This document shows positions 48,322-57,369 of a stretch of DNA of 64,000 nucleotides, one piece after another. The notes beneath the pieces are model-generated. The model was given only the letters and a program-made list of their open reading frames with translations, had not been told where the DNA came from and searched no databases. This DNA is from Dryocosmus kuriphilus (Eukaryota > Arthropoda > Insecta > Hymenoptera > Cynipidae): contig CM076192.1 in assembly GCA_038277395.1 (NCBI GenBank), positions 49,833,119-49,897,118 on the forward strand, given 5' to 3'. Both the position numbers and the translations under genes were made by a program. Within the stretch, counting starts at the first letter, position 1; each line of letters opens with the position of its first letter.

Positions 48322-49364
48322 CTAGGTTGAGGTTTGATCGTGCGCACTCGTGGCGTAGCGTAGAGGCGACAGCAGCGCTTTAAAGTGGTAGTTTTTGTTG
48401 TGGCGGGGGGCACTGACTAGAGGAGTCAGTTTTTGTGCGGATTTTTCGATCGTTGTCGACTGGAGTGGAGGTAGCTTGCTGAGGGGGACCTCACTCTGCA
48501 GATCGCGTGGTATTAATTTATTTTTGGCGGGTTTTCTGGAGGCTCTCTTGAAAGCAGAACAACCTCTGTAATTAGCGGGATGGTCTTCGGCACAGTTGGC
48601 GCAGGTGGCTGGTAGCTGTCTATCTTTCAAACGGGTAGCGCTTTTATGCGAGCCCCTGCATTTTACGCAACGGGGGGTAGCGTGACACATGTCCGAGACG
48701 TGATGGAACCTCTGGCAGTTGAAACACTTGGAGGTTTCCTTAGGTTTCACGTAAGGCTCGACTTTTATCTTAATAAATATAAGTGACTGCAGATTAAGAA
48801 GGTTTTTTGCCTGTGGCGTGTTTGGGGCCGTAAGGAGAATCATAGGCAGGGCTTTTTTAGTTTGTCGGCTTCTCATCCGACTGATTGATGTCATTGAATA
48901 ACCTTCTTCCTTAAACTCAGAAAGTACTGAGTCTTCAGGGAAGGAAATAGGGATATTCCTAATCACGAGTTTAATTGGGTGTGAGTCAATGTTCCTGTAA
49001 GTAGGAGACTCAAACAGAGTAAATGTTGGAACCCCCGTTATAGACGATGGGTTTATACTGGGTGGAATTCTTTAAAGTTTGTGTAGGACTGTGTAGGGAT
49101 GGTTAGCTTCGTCCACTAACACATTGATAGGGGGGGTTTTTCCGGTCCTGATTTTAAAGGGGGGATTTTGAGATGTGGGCCTGTTGACAAATTCTTATAA
49201 GAATCGGGCTTGTTGGAAAGGGACATGCTGACTATTGATGTCGTAGAAGTATTGCTACTTCCGTCTATGGACGTAGCGGATTGGCGCCCACGCTTTTTCG
49301 ATGACGCGATGGTGAAGCTATCGTCGTCCATCCTCACCTCACCGTGTGGGTGCTCCAGAGGCAT
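48322..49364 (-). pseudogene. Family B ORF1, frameshifted
   Basis: The start MPLEH is at 49,364. The frame is lost in a run of G near 49,131-49,137 (plus strand) and again over the next 150 bp. It is recovered from 48,966 as MIRNIPISFPEDS. Zinc knuckles CFNCQRFHHVSDMC and CANCAEDHPANYRGC remain. The middle knuckle has lost its last cysteine (CVKCRGSHKSATRL). Compared with the intact 453-codon ORF1 at 60,608 the tail is also shorter. Confidence 0.85.
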
Positions 49365-49377
49365 AGTGCCTCCGAGC

Positions 49378-49382
49378 CGCCT
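49378..49382. repeat. Target-site duplication CGCCT, left copy
   Basis: CGCCT directly precedes the left heptamer. It recurs at 57,365-57,369, and the sequence joined across the insertion (GAGCCGCCTTCCTG) matches the uninterrupted family B copy at about 60,587-60,602 on the other strand. Five GC-rich base pairs is the duplication size known for Transib. Confidence 0.85.
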
Positions 49383-49424
49383 CACAGTGGGAAAAAAAGC
49401 ACTTTTTTGGGACAAAAATCAGCC
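49383..49424 (+). repeat. Left terminal repeat with 23-RSS-like layout
   Basis: CACAGTG (49,383-49,389) equals the consensus V(D)J heptamer. A 22-bp spacer follows, then ACAAAAATC (49,412-49,420), which differs from the consensus nonamer ACAAAAACC at one base. The 42 bp are identical to the right end. In Transib elements these are the transposase cleavage and binding sites. Confidence 0.85.
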
Positions 49425-50189
49425 TACTCCTCAAATCTCAACGGATCAGAACTTTTTTTTTTTTTGAAATACTCATGAAAGATCGTACTTTAACGTACGA
49501 GTGCTCTTTTTTTGAATTTGTTATTTAGTCATTTGTTATTTAACTTAGAAATTGAAATTGGTTATATTTGCTATATTTATTTAGCCTTATTCATTAATAT
49601 TTCTGTAAAAAGGTACAGAATCAGTAAATTTATTTTTCTTAAATTAAAATGTAACTTGTAGATAAATATCCTACATTTTGTTAATTGTTATAAACAAATT
49701 AATGCATATAACTGTTCACTGCTGCATTTTCGGAATTGGAATGTATTATTTACATAAATTTGTTATAAAAATGTAAAAAATTAATTTTTTATTGAGAAAA
49801 ACCACCAAGCAACAATAATAATTAATAATTTAAACACATTTTATAAACAAATTCACTTATTTGACAAATCTGTTCATGGAAAATTTTTCTTTTCTGTGGA
49901 ATCATTTATTTTCATGTGAAGAACAAGAATGGTACACATTAGAGTTTGTATAAACAATTACAAAATTATTAATTATTATTATCAATTAAATAGGACAAAA
50001 AAATATTTTTGGCTGGACAATTGATTAGGACTAGTCGTATCTTATGTTTTTGGGGTCGCGAAGTTCGAATCTGGGCGTAAAATATTCCTATCGCGTCACA
50101 GTTTTTCAGATGTCAAGATTTAACTTCAAAATTTGTGAATATCCACACTATCCTGTCTTTAGATTCACACAGGAACAATGTTCCTTTTG
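49425..50189. other. Left sub-terminal region of the Transib twin
   Basis: AT-rich and non-coding. A block at about 49,840-49,990 (GAATCATTTATTTTCATGTG, ATGGTACACATTAGAG) recurs in the centre of the twin and, inverted, in the right arm, so it is a sub-terminal repeat of the family. Confidence 0.7.
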
Positions 50190-50689
50190 GGGTGTTCGAT
50201 TTAAGTGAGTCCCCTTGCCTCTCACTGTTTGAGGTGCTTGATTTGAGTGAGCCCCCTTGCCTCTCACTGTTTGGGGTGCTTGATTTGAGTGAGCCCCCTT
50301 GCCTCTCACTGTTTGGGGTGCTTGATTTGAGTGAGTCCCCTTGCCTCTCACTGTTTGGGGTGCTTGATTTGAGTGAGCCCCCTTGCCTCTCACTGTTTGG
50401 GGTGCTTGATTTGAGTGAGCCCCCTTGCCTCTCACTGTTTGGGGTGCTTGATTTGAGTGAGCCCCCTTGCCTCTCACTGTTTGGGGTGCTTGATTTGAGT
50501 GAGTCCCCTTGCCTCTCACTGTTTGGGGTGCTTGATTTGAGTGAGCCCCCTTGCCTCTCACTGTTTGGGGTGCTTGATTTGAGTGAGCCCCCTTGCCTCT
50601 CACTGTTTGGGGTGCTTGATTTGAGTGAGTCCCCTTGCCCCTGACTTTTTGGGGTGCTTGATTTGAGTGAGTCCCCTTGCCTCTCACTT
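50190..50689. repeat. 42-bp minisatellite, 12 units (left arm)
   Basis: Twelve units, each containing TTGCCTCTCACTGTTTGGGG and TGCTTGATTTGAGTGAG, with CCC/TCC variation. Because 42 is divisible by three, both strands carry long repetitive ORFs that are not genes. Each unit holds CACTGTT, one base from the complement of the heptamer (CACTGTG). The array lies about 70 bp beyond the transposase stop codon. Confidence 0.9.
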
Positions 50690-50756
50690 TGTTATTAAAC
50701 ATTTTTTTAACAGTTATTATTATTATAAGAATTACCATTTTTACAGAAAAATTAAC

Positions 50757-52877
50757 TTAAGATTTCACGAGCAGATTTTTCGCATCTTCTGATAGATCTT
50801 TTATTTTTTTAATTTCTTTAATTCTCAAAGACGAAATTCGCGGATCCGATGAAATCATAAGGTAATGAATAATATCAGCATTCGTTGATACTCTGTTGGA
50901 CATTCTGCTGTTTTCTAAACGGGCCTTCCTGAAAACTTTATTGCTCGCCTCTTGAGCTTCTTCTGAGAACCATCCAATCGGTAATTTGAAGGATTTGATG
51001 ATCTCACTTCCGTGTATCAAAACCTTATGCACAGTTGGTGGCAGTTTGTACCAAGGATACAGATTCAAGCAAAGCTTTGCCGTGTCTAAGGCATATGTTT
51101 TGAATTTTTCAGAATCAATCATTTTACCACACGAGAGGACTTGCAGAATGTCATGACATCTTTTGATGAGATTCGAATCCAGACCAGTAATTTTCGCCAC
51201 AACTTCAGCGTGCGCAAAGAAACATCGGGCAACATTGCCCGTATTTGTTGTTCCACTCCCTTGCTTTACCACGTCCACTGGTAATGACAATTCTGATTTC
51301 AATAATTTTTTAATCTTATTTTTTCTAGACTTCTTCAGTTGCTTCTCTTCAGGTTTTCTTGCACTGCTCTTTTTAAAATCCATATTATATGCAACGTGTA
51401 AGAGATATTCTAAAAACCGAATCCAAGCATGTAATGTGGACAATCCAAATTTGTAAAACTCTTTGTTACATGGACGATTCAAAACATGTTTCAAATCATT
51501 AATATATTTTGGACCGATTCGACAAATATTGCAGCAAGTAGTTGATTTTTGTTCTGTAAGTACGTTACAAACTTTTCCATCTATCATGGTACACTTGAAA
51601 TCAAAACTCAACTCAAATGACCGATTGTCAATTTCAAGAATGTAAGTCCCCACTTTTCGTAACAGGTTCGTATAATATTCATACGCGTTTTTTATCACTG
51701 CATCAGTCTCTTTAGTAAATTGAAACTTTATGGGACGACAGAAATTAACTGAGGATGGAGTTTCGTTTTGCCAGATGACAGAGTCATTAGTGACTAACTG
51801 AAGTGGAACCATGGAAATGAAAAACACAGCCTTATCACAAAACTGTTTTTCATTATCATGAAACACATCTCTCTGATTATTCTCATCTCCACTTTCAACA
51901 TCATCATTATCATCATCACCATCTTCATCATCTTCATTCAACTCAGTTTCAGTATCGTTATTATGACCCGAATCAGAAAGCGTAGGAACACTCACCTTTG
52001 TGGACCAGTTTTGTCTAGTCATTTGTTGTGCAGAAGCTCCATCCATCCCCCATTTCCCACTTAGTAGAAACTTTTGACCCTGTAATTTCTCAAGTTCGTC
52101 TTCGTCAAAATCCATGAGTATCCTTTTAGTTGTATGTGCCAGTAGAGAAATAAAATTCACACTTGCTCCTGTTTCCGATAATTCGATATGTTCCGGATAA
52201 CAATCATTTTTGGCCATTTGAATTATGGGGTAAGGAGGGTACAGCTTACTACCATGTAGATATGAATTATGGAGCCTCATCTTCTCATATTTCCTCTTCG
52301 TTAGACCTAGATCCATGTACATAGCCAATAATCTGTCTTTATTACTGACTTCATTCTCAATTCTTGTTTCATCCGTTGACGAATTGCAATCATGTACATG
52401 ATTAACCAATTGTAGTGCTCTTGATAACTCTTCTCCACTGTGGTTCAGAGCAATTTCATTAACTCGTCTGCGTTTCGTCTTTTCAGATCCTTCTTCAAAA
52501 CTTAAACGTGGACGACCTTTTTTAGAAACATTAGGTAAAATTGATGAATTAAATGAAGAATCACTGGAAACATCTGTAGGTTGTGTGATATTTTCTTGGG
52601 CCTGATTGAATACTACTCTGAATTCAGTTTGTAAAAATTCAATATTTTTCTTCATAAAAATACTTTTTTTCCTGCGAACCTTTGACCATTTTCTATTAAA
52701 CTGCGGCAGAAAGCTGTTGATCAATTTTCGTTTTATTTCAATTATCTGGACATCAGAGAATGAGTTTGATGATTTTATGCTGTTTACGATCATTTCTAAT
52801 TTACTTTTTCTTCCGTGTACTTCACCATCATTCCAAATTATCTCACATAATAATAAATTTTTCACTTTATACTCCAT
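50757..52877 (-). CDS. Transib transposase (RAG1-like), intact
   Basis: The 706-codon frame encodes a DDE transposase of the Transib/RAG1 superfamily, expected to cut at CACAGTG ends in the nucleus. RAG1-type signature residues are all present. D279 lies in WGMDGAS (compare RAG1 D600) and D433 in CTMIDGKVC, 16 residues before the zinc cysteines (compare D708). C449 and C452 lie in CCNIC (compare C727/C730). NTGNVAR is at 545-551, H617 and H622 are in HKVLIHGSEII (compare H937/H942), and E643 is in SEEAQEASNK (compare E962). GRPR (121-124) and nearby basic residues may bind DNA or direct nuclear import. An acidic stretch (314-332) interrupts the core between the first two catalytic residues. 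The start is the first ATG after a stretch shared by both arms. No RAG2-like gene is present. Confidence 0.88.
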   Translation of the reverse strand: MEYKVKNLLLCEIIWNDGEVHGRKSKLEMIVNSIKSSNSFSDVQIIEIKRKLINSFLPQFNRKWSKVRRKKSIFMKKNIEFLQTEFRVVFNQAQENITQPTDVSSDSSFNSSILPNVSKKGRPRLSFEEGSEKTKRRRVNEIALNHSGEELSRALQLVNHVHDCNSSTDETRIENEVSNKDRLLAMYMDLGLTKRKYEKMRLHNSYLHGSKLYPPYPIIQMAKNDCYPEHIELSETGASVNFISLLAHTTKRILMDFDEDELEKLQGQKFLLSGKWGMDGASAQQMTRQNWSTKVSVPTLSDSGHNNDTETELNEDDEDGDDDNDDVESGDENNQRDVFHDNEKQFCDKAVFFISMVPLQLVTNDSVIWQNETPSSVNFCRPIKFQFTKETDAVIKNAYEYYTNLLRKVGTYILEIDNRSFELSFDFKCTMIDGKVCNVLTEQKSTTCCNICRIGPKYINDLKHVLNRPCNKEFYKFGLSTLHAWIRFLEYLLHVAYNMDFKKSSARKPEEKQLKKSRKNKIKKLLKSELSLPVDVVKQGSGTTNTGNVARCFFAHAEVVAKITGLDSNLIKRCHDILQVLSCGKMIDSEKFKTYALDTAKLCLNLYPWYKLPPTVHKVLIHGSEIIKSFKLPIGWFSEEAQEASNKVFRKARLENSRMSNRVSTNADIIHYLMISSDPRISSLRIKEIKKIKDLSEDAKNLLVKS

Positions 52878-53115
52878 GTTATGGGTAAACCGACAATTAT
52901 TAAAGATATGTGACCAAAATAGAATACGATTTGCTCAGAGCACAACTTCTAGTATCACCGAAATGGAAATAAATGACAAAACCATCAAGAGAAAACAAAG
53001 GACAGTCAGTTCCACGTTTATTCATTTGTTCTTCAAAGATGCAGAAGCGAAACAAATGACAGTGACAGAGAAACAATTGCAGTGACACAAAAATAAATGA
53101 ATTTGTTTGTATACA

Positions 53116-53752
53116 TGATATAAAATATATATAATAATAACTGATTTAAAAAACTGTTTAATAATTAATAATTTCATAATTGTTTATACAAACTCTAATG
53201 TGTACGATTCTCGTTCTTTACATGAAAATAAATGATTCTACAAAAAAAAGAACAATTTTCCACACACATATTTGCCGAATAGGTGAATTTGTTTATAAAA
53301 ATTGTTTAAATTAACTATAATTGCTGCTTGGTTCTTGTTATTAATAAAAAATTGATGTTTTACATCTTTATAACAAAATCCATGAAAATAATACAATCAA
53401 ATTCAAAAAATGAAGCGATTAACAAAAAAAAACAATTTTCCACACACAGATTTTCCAAATAAGTGAATTTGTTTATAAAAATTGTTTAAATTATTAACTA
53501 TTAGTTTTTCTTGGTTGTTTTGCTCAATAAAAAATCAATTTTTTACATTTGTATAACAAATGTATGTGAAAATTTTTTCTTTTTTGTGTGATCATTTATT
53601 TTCATGTAAAGAACAAGAATGGTACACATTAGGGTATGTATAAACAATTACAAATTTATTAATTATTATTAATTATTAAAAAGTGTTCTAACAAATATAA
53701 CTTGTGCACAGCTGACTACCATCCAGCAGCATTTATCAATGTTATAAACAAT
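53116..53752. other. Centre of the Transib twin (spacer of sub-terminal repeats)
   Basis: The mirror symmetry stops at about 53,115 and 53,753. Between them lie two direct copies of the sub-terminal block (about 53,157-53,410 and 53,425-53,565) followed by one inverted copy (about 53,566-53,690). No CACAGTG or CACTGTG end is present, so the 5' ends of both elements are missing. No gene. Confidence 0.7.
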
Positions 53753-53990
53753 TTATACAAACAAATTCATTTATTTTTGTGTCACTGCAATTGTTTCTCT
53801 GTCACTGTCATTTGTTTCGCTTCTGCATCTTTGAAGAACAAATGAATAAACGTGGAACTGACTGTCCTTTGTTTTCTCTTGAATGGTTTTGTCATTTATT
53901 TCCATTTCGGTGATACTAGAAGTTCTGCTCTGAGCAAATCGTATTCTATTTTGGTCACATATCTTTAATAATTGTCGGTTTACCCATAAC

Positions 53991-56114
53991 ATGGAGTATA
54001 AAGTGAAAAATTTATTATTATGTGAGATAATTTGGAATGATGGTGAAGTACACGGAAGAAAAAGTAAATTAGAAATGATCGTAAACAGCATAAAATCATC
54101 AAACTCATTCTCTGATGTCCAGATAATTGAAATAAAACGAAAATTGATCAACAGCTTTTTGCCGCAGTTTAATAGAAAATGGTCAAAGGTTCGCAGGAAA
54201 AAAAGTATTTTTATGAAGAAAAATATTGAATTTTTACAAACTGAATTCAGAGTAGTATTCAATCAGGCCCAAGAAAATATCACACAACCTACAGATGTTT
54301 CCAGTGATTCTTCATTTAATTCATCAATTTTACCTAATGTTTCTAAAAAAGGTCGTCCACGTTTAAGTTTTGAAGAAGGATCTGAAAAGACGAAACGCAG
54401 ACGAGTTAATGAAATCGCTCTGAACCACAGTGGAGGAGAGTTATCAAGAGCACTACAATTGGTTAATCATGTACATGATTGCAATTCGTCAACGGATGAA
54501 ACAAGAATTGAGAATGAAGTCAGTAATAAAGACAGATTATTGGCTATGTACATGGATCTAGGTCTAACGAAGAGGAAATATGAGAAGATGAGGCTCCATA
54601 ATTCATATCTACATGGTAGTAAGCTGTACCCTCCTTACCCCATAATTCAAATGGCCAAAAATGATTGTTATCCGGAACATATCGAATTATCGGAAACAGG
54701 AGCAAGTGTGAATTTTATTTCTCTACTGGCACATACAACTAAAAGGATACTCATGGATTTTGACGAAGACGAACTTGAGAAATTACAGGGTCAAAAGTTT
54801 CTACTAAGTGGGAAATGGGGGATGGATGGAGCTTCTGCACAACAAATGACTAGACAAAAGTGGTCCACAAAGGTGAGTGTTCCTACGCTTTCTGATTCGG
54901 GTCATAATAACGATACTGAAACTGAGTTGAATGAAGATGATGAAGATGGTGATGATGATAATGATGATGTTGAAAGTGGAGATGAGAATAATCAGAGAGA
55001 TGTGTTTCATGATAATGAAAAACAGTTTTGTGATAAGGCTGTGTTTTTCATTTCCATGGTTCCACTTCAGTTAGTCACTAATGACTCTGTCATCTGGCAA
55101 AACGAAACTCCATCCTCAGTTAATTTCTGTCGTCCCATAAAGTTTCAATTTACTAAAGAGACTGATGCAGTGATAAAAAAACGCGTATGAATATTATACG
55201 AACCTGTTACGAAAAGTGGGGACTTACATTCTTGAAATTGACAATCGGTCATTTGAGTTGAGTTTTGATTTCAAGTGTACCATGATAGATGGAAAAGTTT
55301 GTAACGTACTTACAGAACAAAAATCAACTACTTGCTGCAATATTTGTCGAATCGGTCCAAAATATATTAATGATTTGAAACATGTTTTGAATCGTCCATG
55401 TAACAAAGAGTTTTACAAATTTGGATTGTCCACATTACATGCTTGGATTCGGTTTTTAGAATATCTCTTACACGTTGCATATAATATGGATTTTAAAAAG
55501 AGCAGTGTGCAAGAAAACCTGAAGAGAAGCAACTGAAGAAGTCTAGAAAAAATAAGATTAAAAAATTATTGAAATCAGAATTGTCATTACCAGTGGACGT
55601 GGTAAAGCAAGGGAGTGGAACAACAAATACGGGCAATGTTGCCCGATGTTTCTTTGCGCACGCTGAAGTTGTGGCGAAAATTACTGGTCTGGATTCGAAT
55701 CTCATCAAAAGATGTCATGACATTCTGCAAGTCCTCTCGTGTGGTAAAATGATTGATTCTGAAAAATTCAAAACATATGCCTTAGACACGGCAAAGCTTT
55801 GCTTGAATCTGTATCCTTGGTACAAACTGCCACCAACTGTGCATAAGGTTTTGATACACGGAAGTGAGATCATCAAATCCTTCAAATTACCGATTGGATG
55901 GTTCTCAGAAGAAGCTCAAGAGGCGAGCAATAAAGTTTTCAGGAAGGCCCGTTTAGAAAACAGCAGAATGTCCAACAGAGTATCAACGAATGCTGATATT
56001 ATTCATTACCTTATGATTTCATCGGATCCGCGAATTTCGTCTTTGAGAATTAAAGAAATTAAAAAAATAAAAGATCTATCAGAAGATGCGAAAAATCTGC
56101 TCGTGAAATCTTAA
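53991..56114 (+). pseudogene. Transib transposase, right-arm copy with two indels
   Basis: Nearly identical to the left-arm gene. An extra A in the run at 55,175-55,181 (A7 against A6) shifts the frame after DAVIK. An extra TG at about 55,506-55,509 shifts it again, so the frame is restored after about 110 codons. The affected stretch includes D433 and the C449/C452 zinc pair, so the product would be truncated or dead. Substitutions seen include E149G and N290K. Both indels are in simple sequence and could be assembly errors; if so, this copy would be open as well. Confidence 0.85.
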
Positions 56115-56184
56115 GTTAATTTTTCTGTAAAAATGGTAATTCTTATAATAATAATAAACTGTTAAAAAAATGTTTAATAACAAA

Positions 56185-56558
56185 GTGAGAGGCAAGGGGA
56201 CTCACTCAAATCAAGCACCCCAAACAGTGAGAGGCAAGGGGGCTCACTCAAATCAAGCACCCCAAACAGTGAGAGGCAAGGGGGCTCACTCAAATCAAGC
56301 ACCACAAACAGTGAGAGGCAAGGGGACTCACTCAAATCAAGCACCCCAAACTGTGAGAGGCAAGGGGGCTCACTCAAATCAAGCACCCCAAACAGTGAGA
56401 GGCAAGGGGGCTCACTCAAATCAAGCACCCCAAACAGTGAGAGGCAAGGGGGCTCACTCAAATCAAGCACCCCAAACAGTGAGAGGCAAGGGGGCTCACT
56501 CAAATCAAGCACCTCAAACAGTGAGAGGCAAGGGGACTCACTTAAATCGAACACCCCA
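56185..56558. repeat. 42-bp minisatellite, 9 units (right arm)
   Basis: The mirror image of the left-arm array, with nine units instead of twelve. The first unit after the gene and the last unit keep the same edge variants as the left array (GGGGACTCAC, AAATCGAACACC), so the change in number happened inside the array. Confidence 0.9.
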
Positions 56559-57320
56559 AAAGGAACATTGTTCCTGTGTGAATCTAAAGATAGGATAGTG
56601 TAGATATTCACAAATTTTGAAGTTAAATCTTGACATCTGAAAAACTGTGACGCGATAGGAATATTTTACGCCCAGATTCGAACTTCGCGACCCCAAAAAC
56701 ATAAGATACGACTAGTCCTAATCAATTGTCCAGCCAAAAATATTTTTTTGTCCTATTTAATTGATAATAATAATTAATAATTTTGTAATTGTTTATACAA
56801 ACTCTAATGTGTACCATTCTTGTTCTTCACATGAAAATAAATGATTCCACAGAAAAGAAAAATTTTCCATGAACAGATTTGTCAAATAAGTGAATTTGTT
56901 TATAAAATGTGTTTAAATTATTAATTATTATTGTTGCTTGGTGGTTTTTCTCAATAAAAAACTAATTTTTTACATTTTTATAACAAATTTATGTAAATAA
57001 TACATTCCAATTCCGAAAATGCAGCAGTGAACAGTTATATGCATTAATTTGTTTATAACAATTAACAAAATGTAGGATATTTATCTACAAGTTACATTTT
57101 AATTTAAGAAAAATAAATTTACTGATTCTGTACCTTTTTACAGAAATATTAATGAATAAGGCTAAATAAATATAGCAAATATAACCAATTTCAATTTCTA
57201 AGTTAAATAACAAATGACTAAATAACAAATTCAAAAAAAGAGCACTCTTACGTTAAAGTACGATCTTTCATGAGTATTTCAAAAAAAAAAAAGTTCTGAT
57301 CCGTTGAGATTTGAGGAGTA
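56559..57320. other. Right sub-terminal region of the Transib twin
   Basis: The mirror of 49,425-50,189, with only scattered substitutions (for example GAGCACTCTTACG against GAGCACTCGTACG). Non-coding. Confidence 0.7.
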
Positions 57321-57362
57321 GGCTGATTTTTGTCCCAAAAAAGTGCTTTTTTTCCCACTGTG
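57321..57362 (-). repeat. Right terminal repeat with 23-RSS-like layout
   Basis: Read inward on the minus strand: CACAGTG (57,362-57,356), a 22-bp spacer and ACAAAAATC (57,333-57,325). It is identical to the left end. Confidence 0.85.
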
Positions 57363-57364
57363 CG

Positions 57365-57369
57365 CGCCT
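57365..57369. repeat. Target-site duplication CGCCT, right copy
   Basis: The right copy of the 5-bp duplication is separated from the heptamer by the two bases CG (57,363-57,364), which are absent at the left end. Confidence 0.8.

Larger units (their letters stand above)
49383..57362. mobile_element. Palindromic twin Transib (RAG1-related) transposon
   Basis: Two arms (49,383-53,115 and 53,753-57,362) are nearly identical inverted copies of a Transib element joined head to head, so each outer end is the 3' end of its transposase gene. The arms differ in length by 123 bp, which three 42-bp minisatellite units (126 bp) and two small indels (3 bp) account for. CACAGTG begins both outer ends and the whole unit is flanked by CGCCT. 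The right side has two extra bases, CG, between the end and the duplication. The left transposase is intact and the right is frameshifted. That one duplication flanks the whole twin suggests that it moved as a single 8-kb unit, or that it became a palindrome in place. Confidence 0.85.

Noticed and set aside
50190..50689. Regularly spaced repeats that could be mistaken for a CRISPR array
   Set aside because: There are no unique spacers, the whole 42-bp unit repeats, and it lies inside a eukaryotic transposon.
50135..50738. Long repetitive ORFs on both strands (LFGVLDLSEPPCLS-type and VRGKGAHSNQAPQT-type), also at 56,170-56,611
   Set aside because: They are translations of a 42-bp minisatellite whose unit is a multiple of three; both strands and several frames are open for that reason alone.
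51378..51446. LHAW in the transposase read as a loss of the second catalytic aspartate (compare LHCD in RAG1)
   Set aside because: The LHCD segment of RAG1 lies after the zinc cysteines, while D708 lies before them; the matching residue here is D433 in CTMIDGK, which is present.
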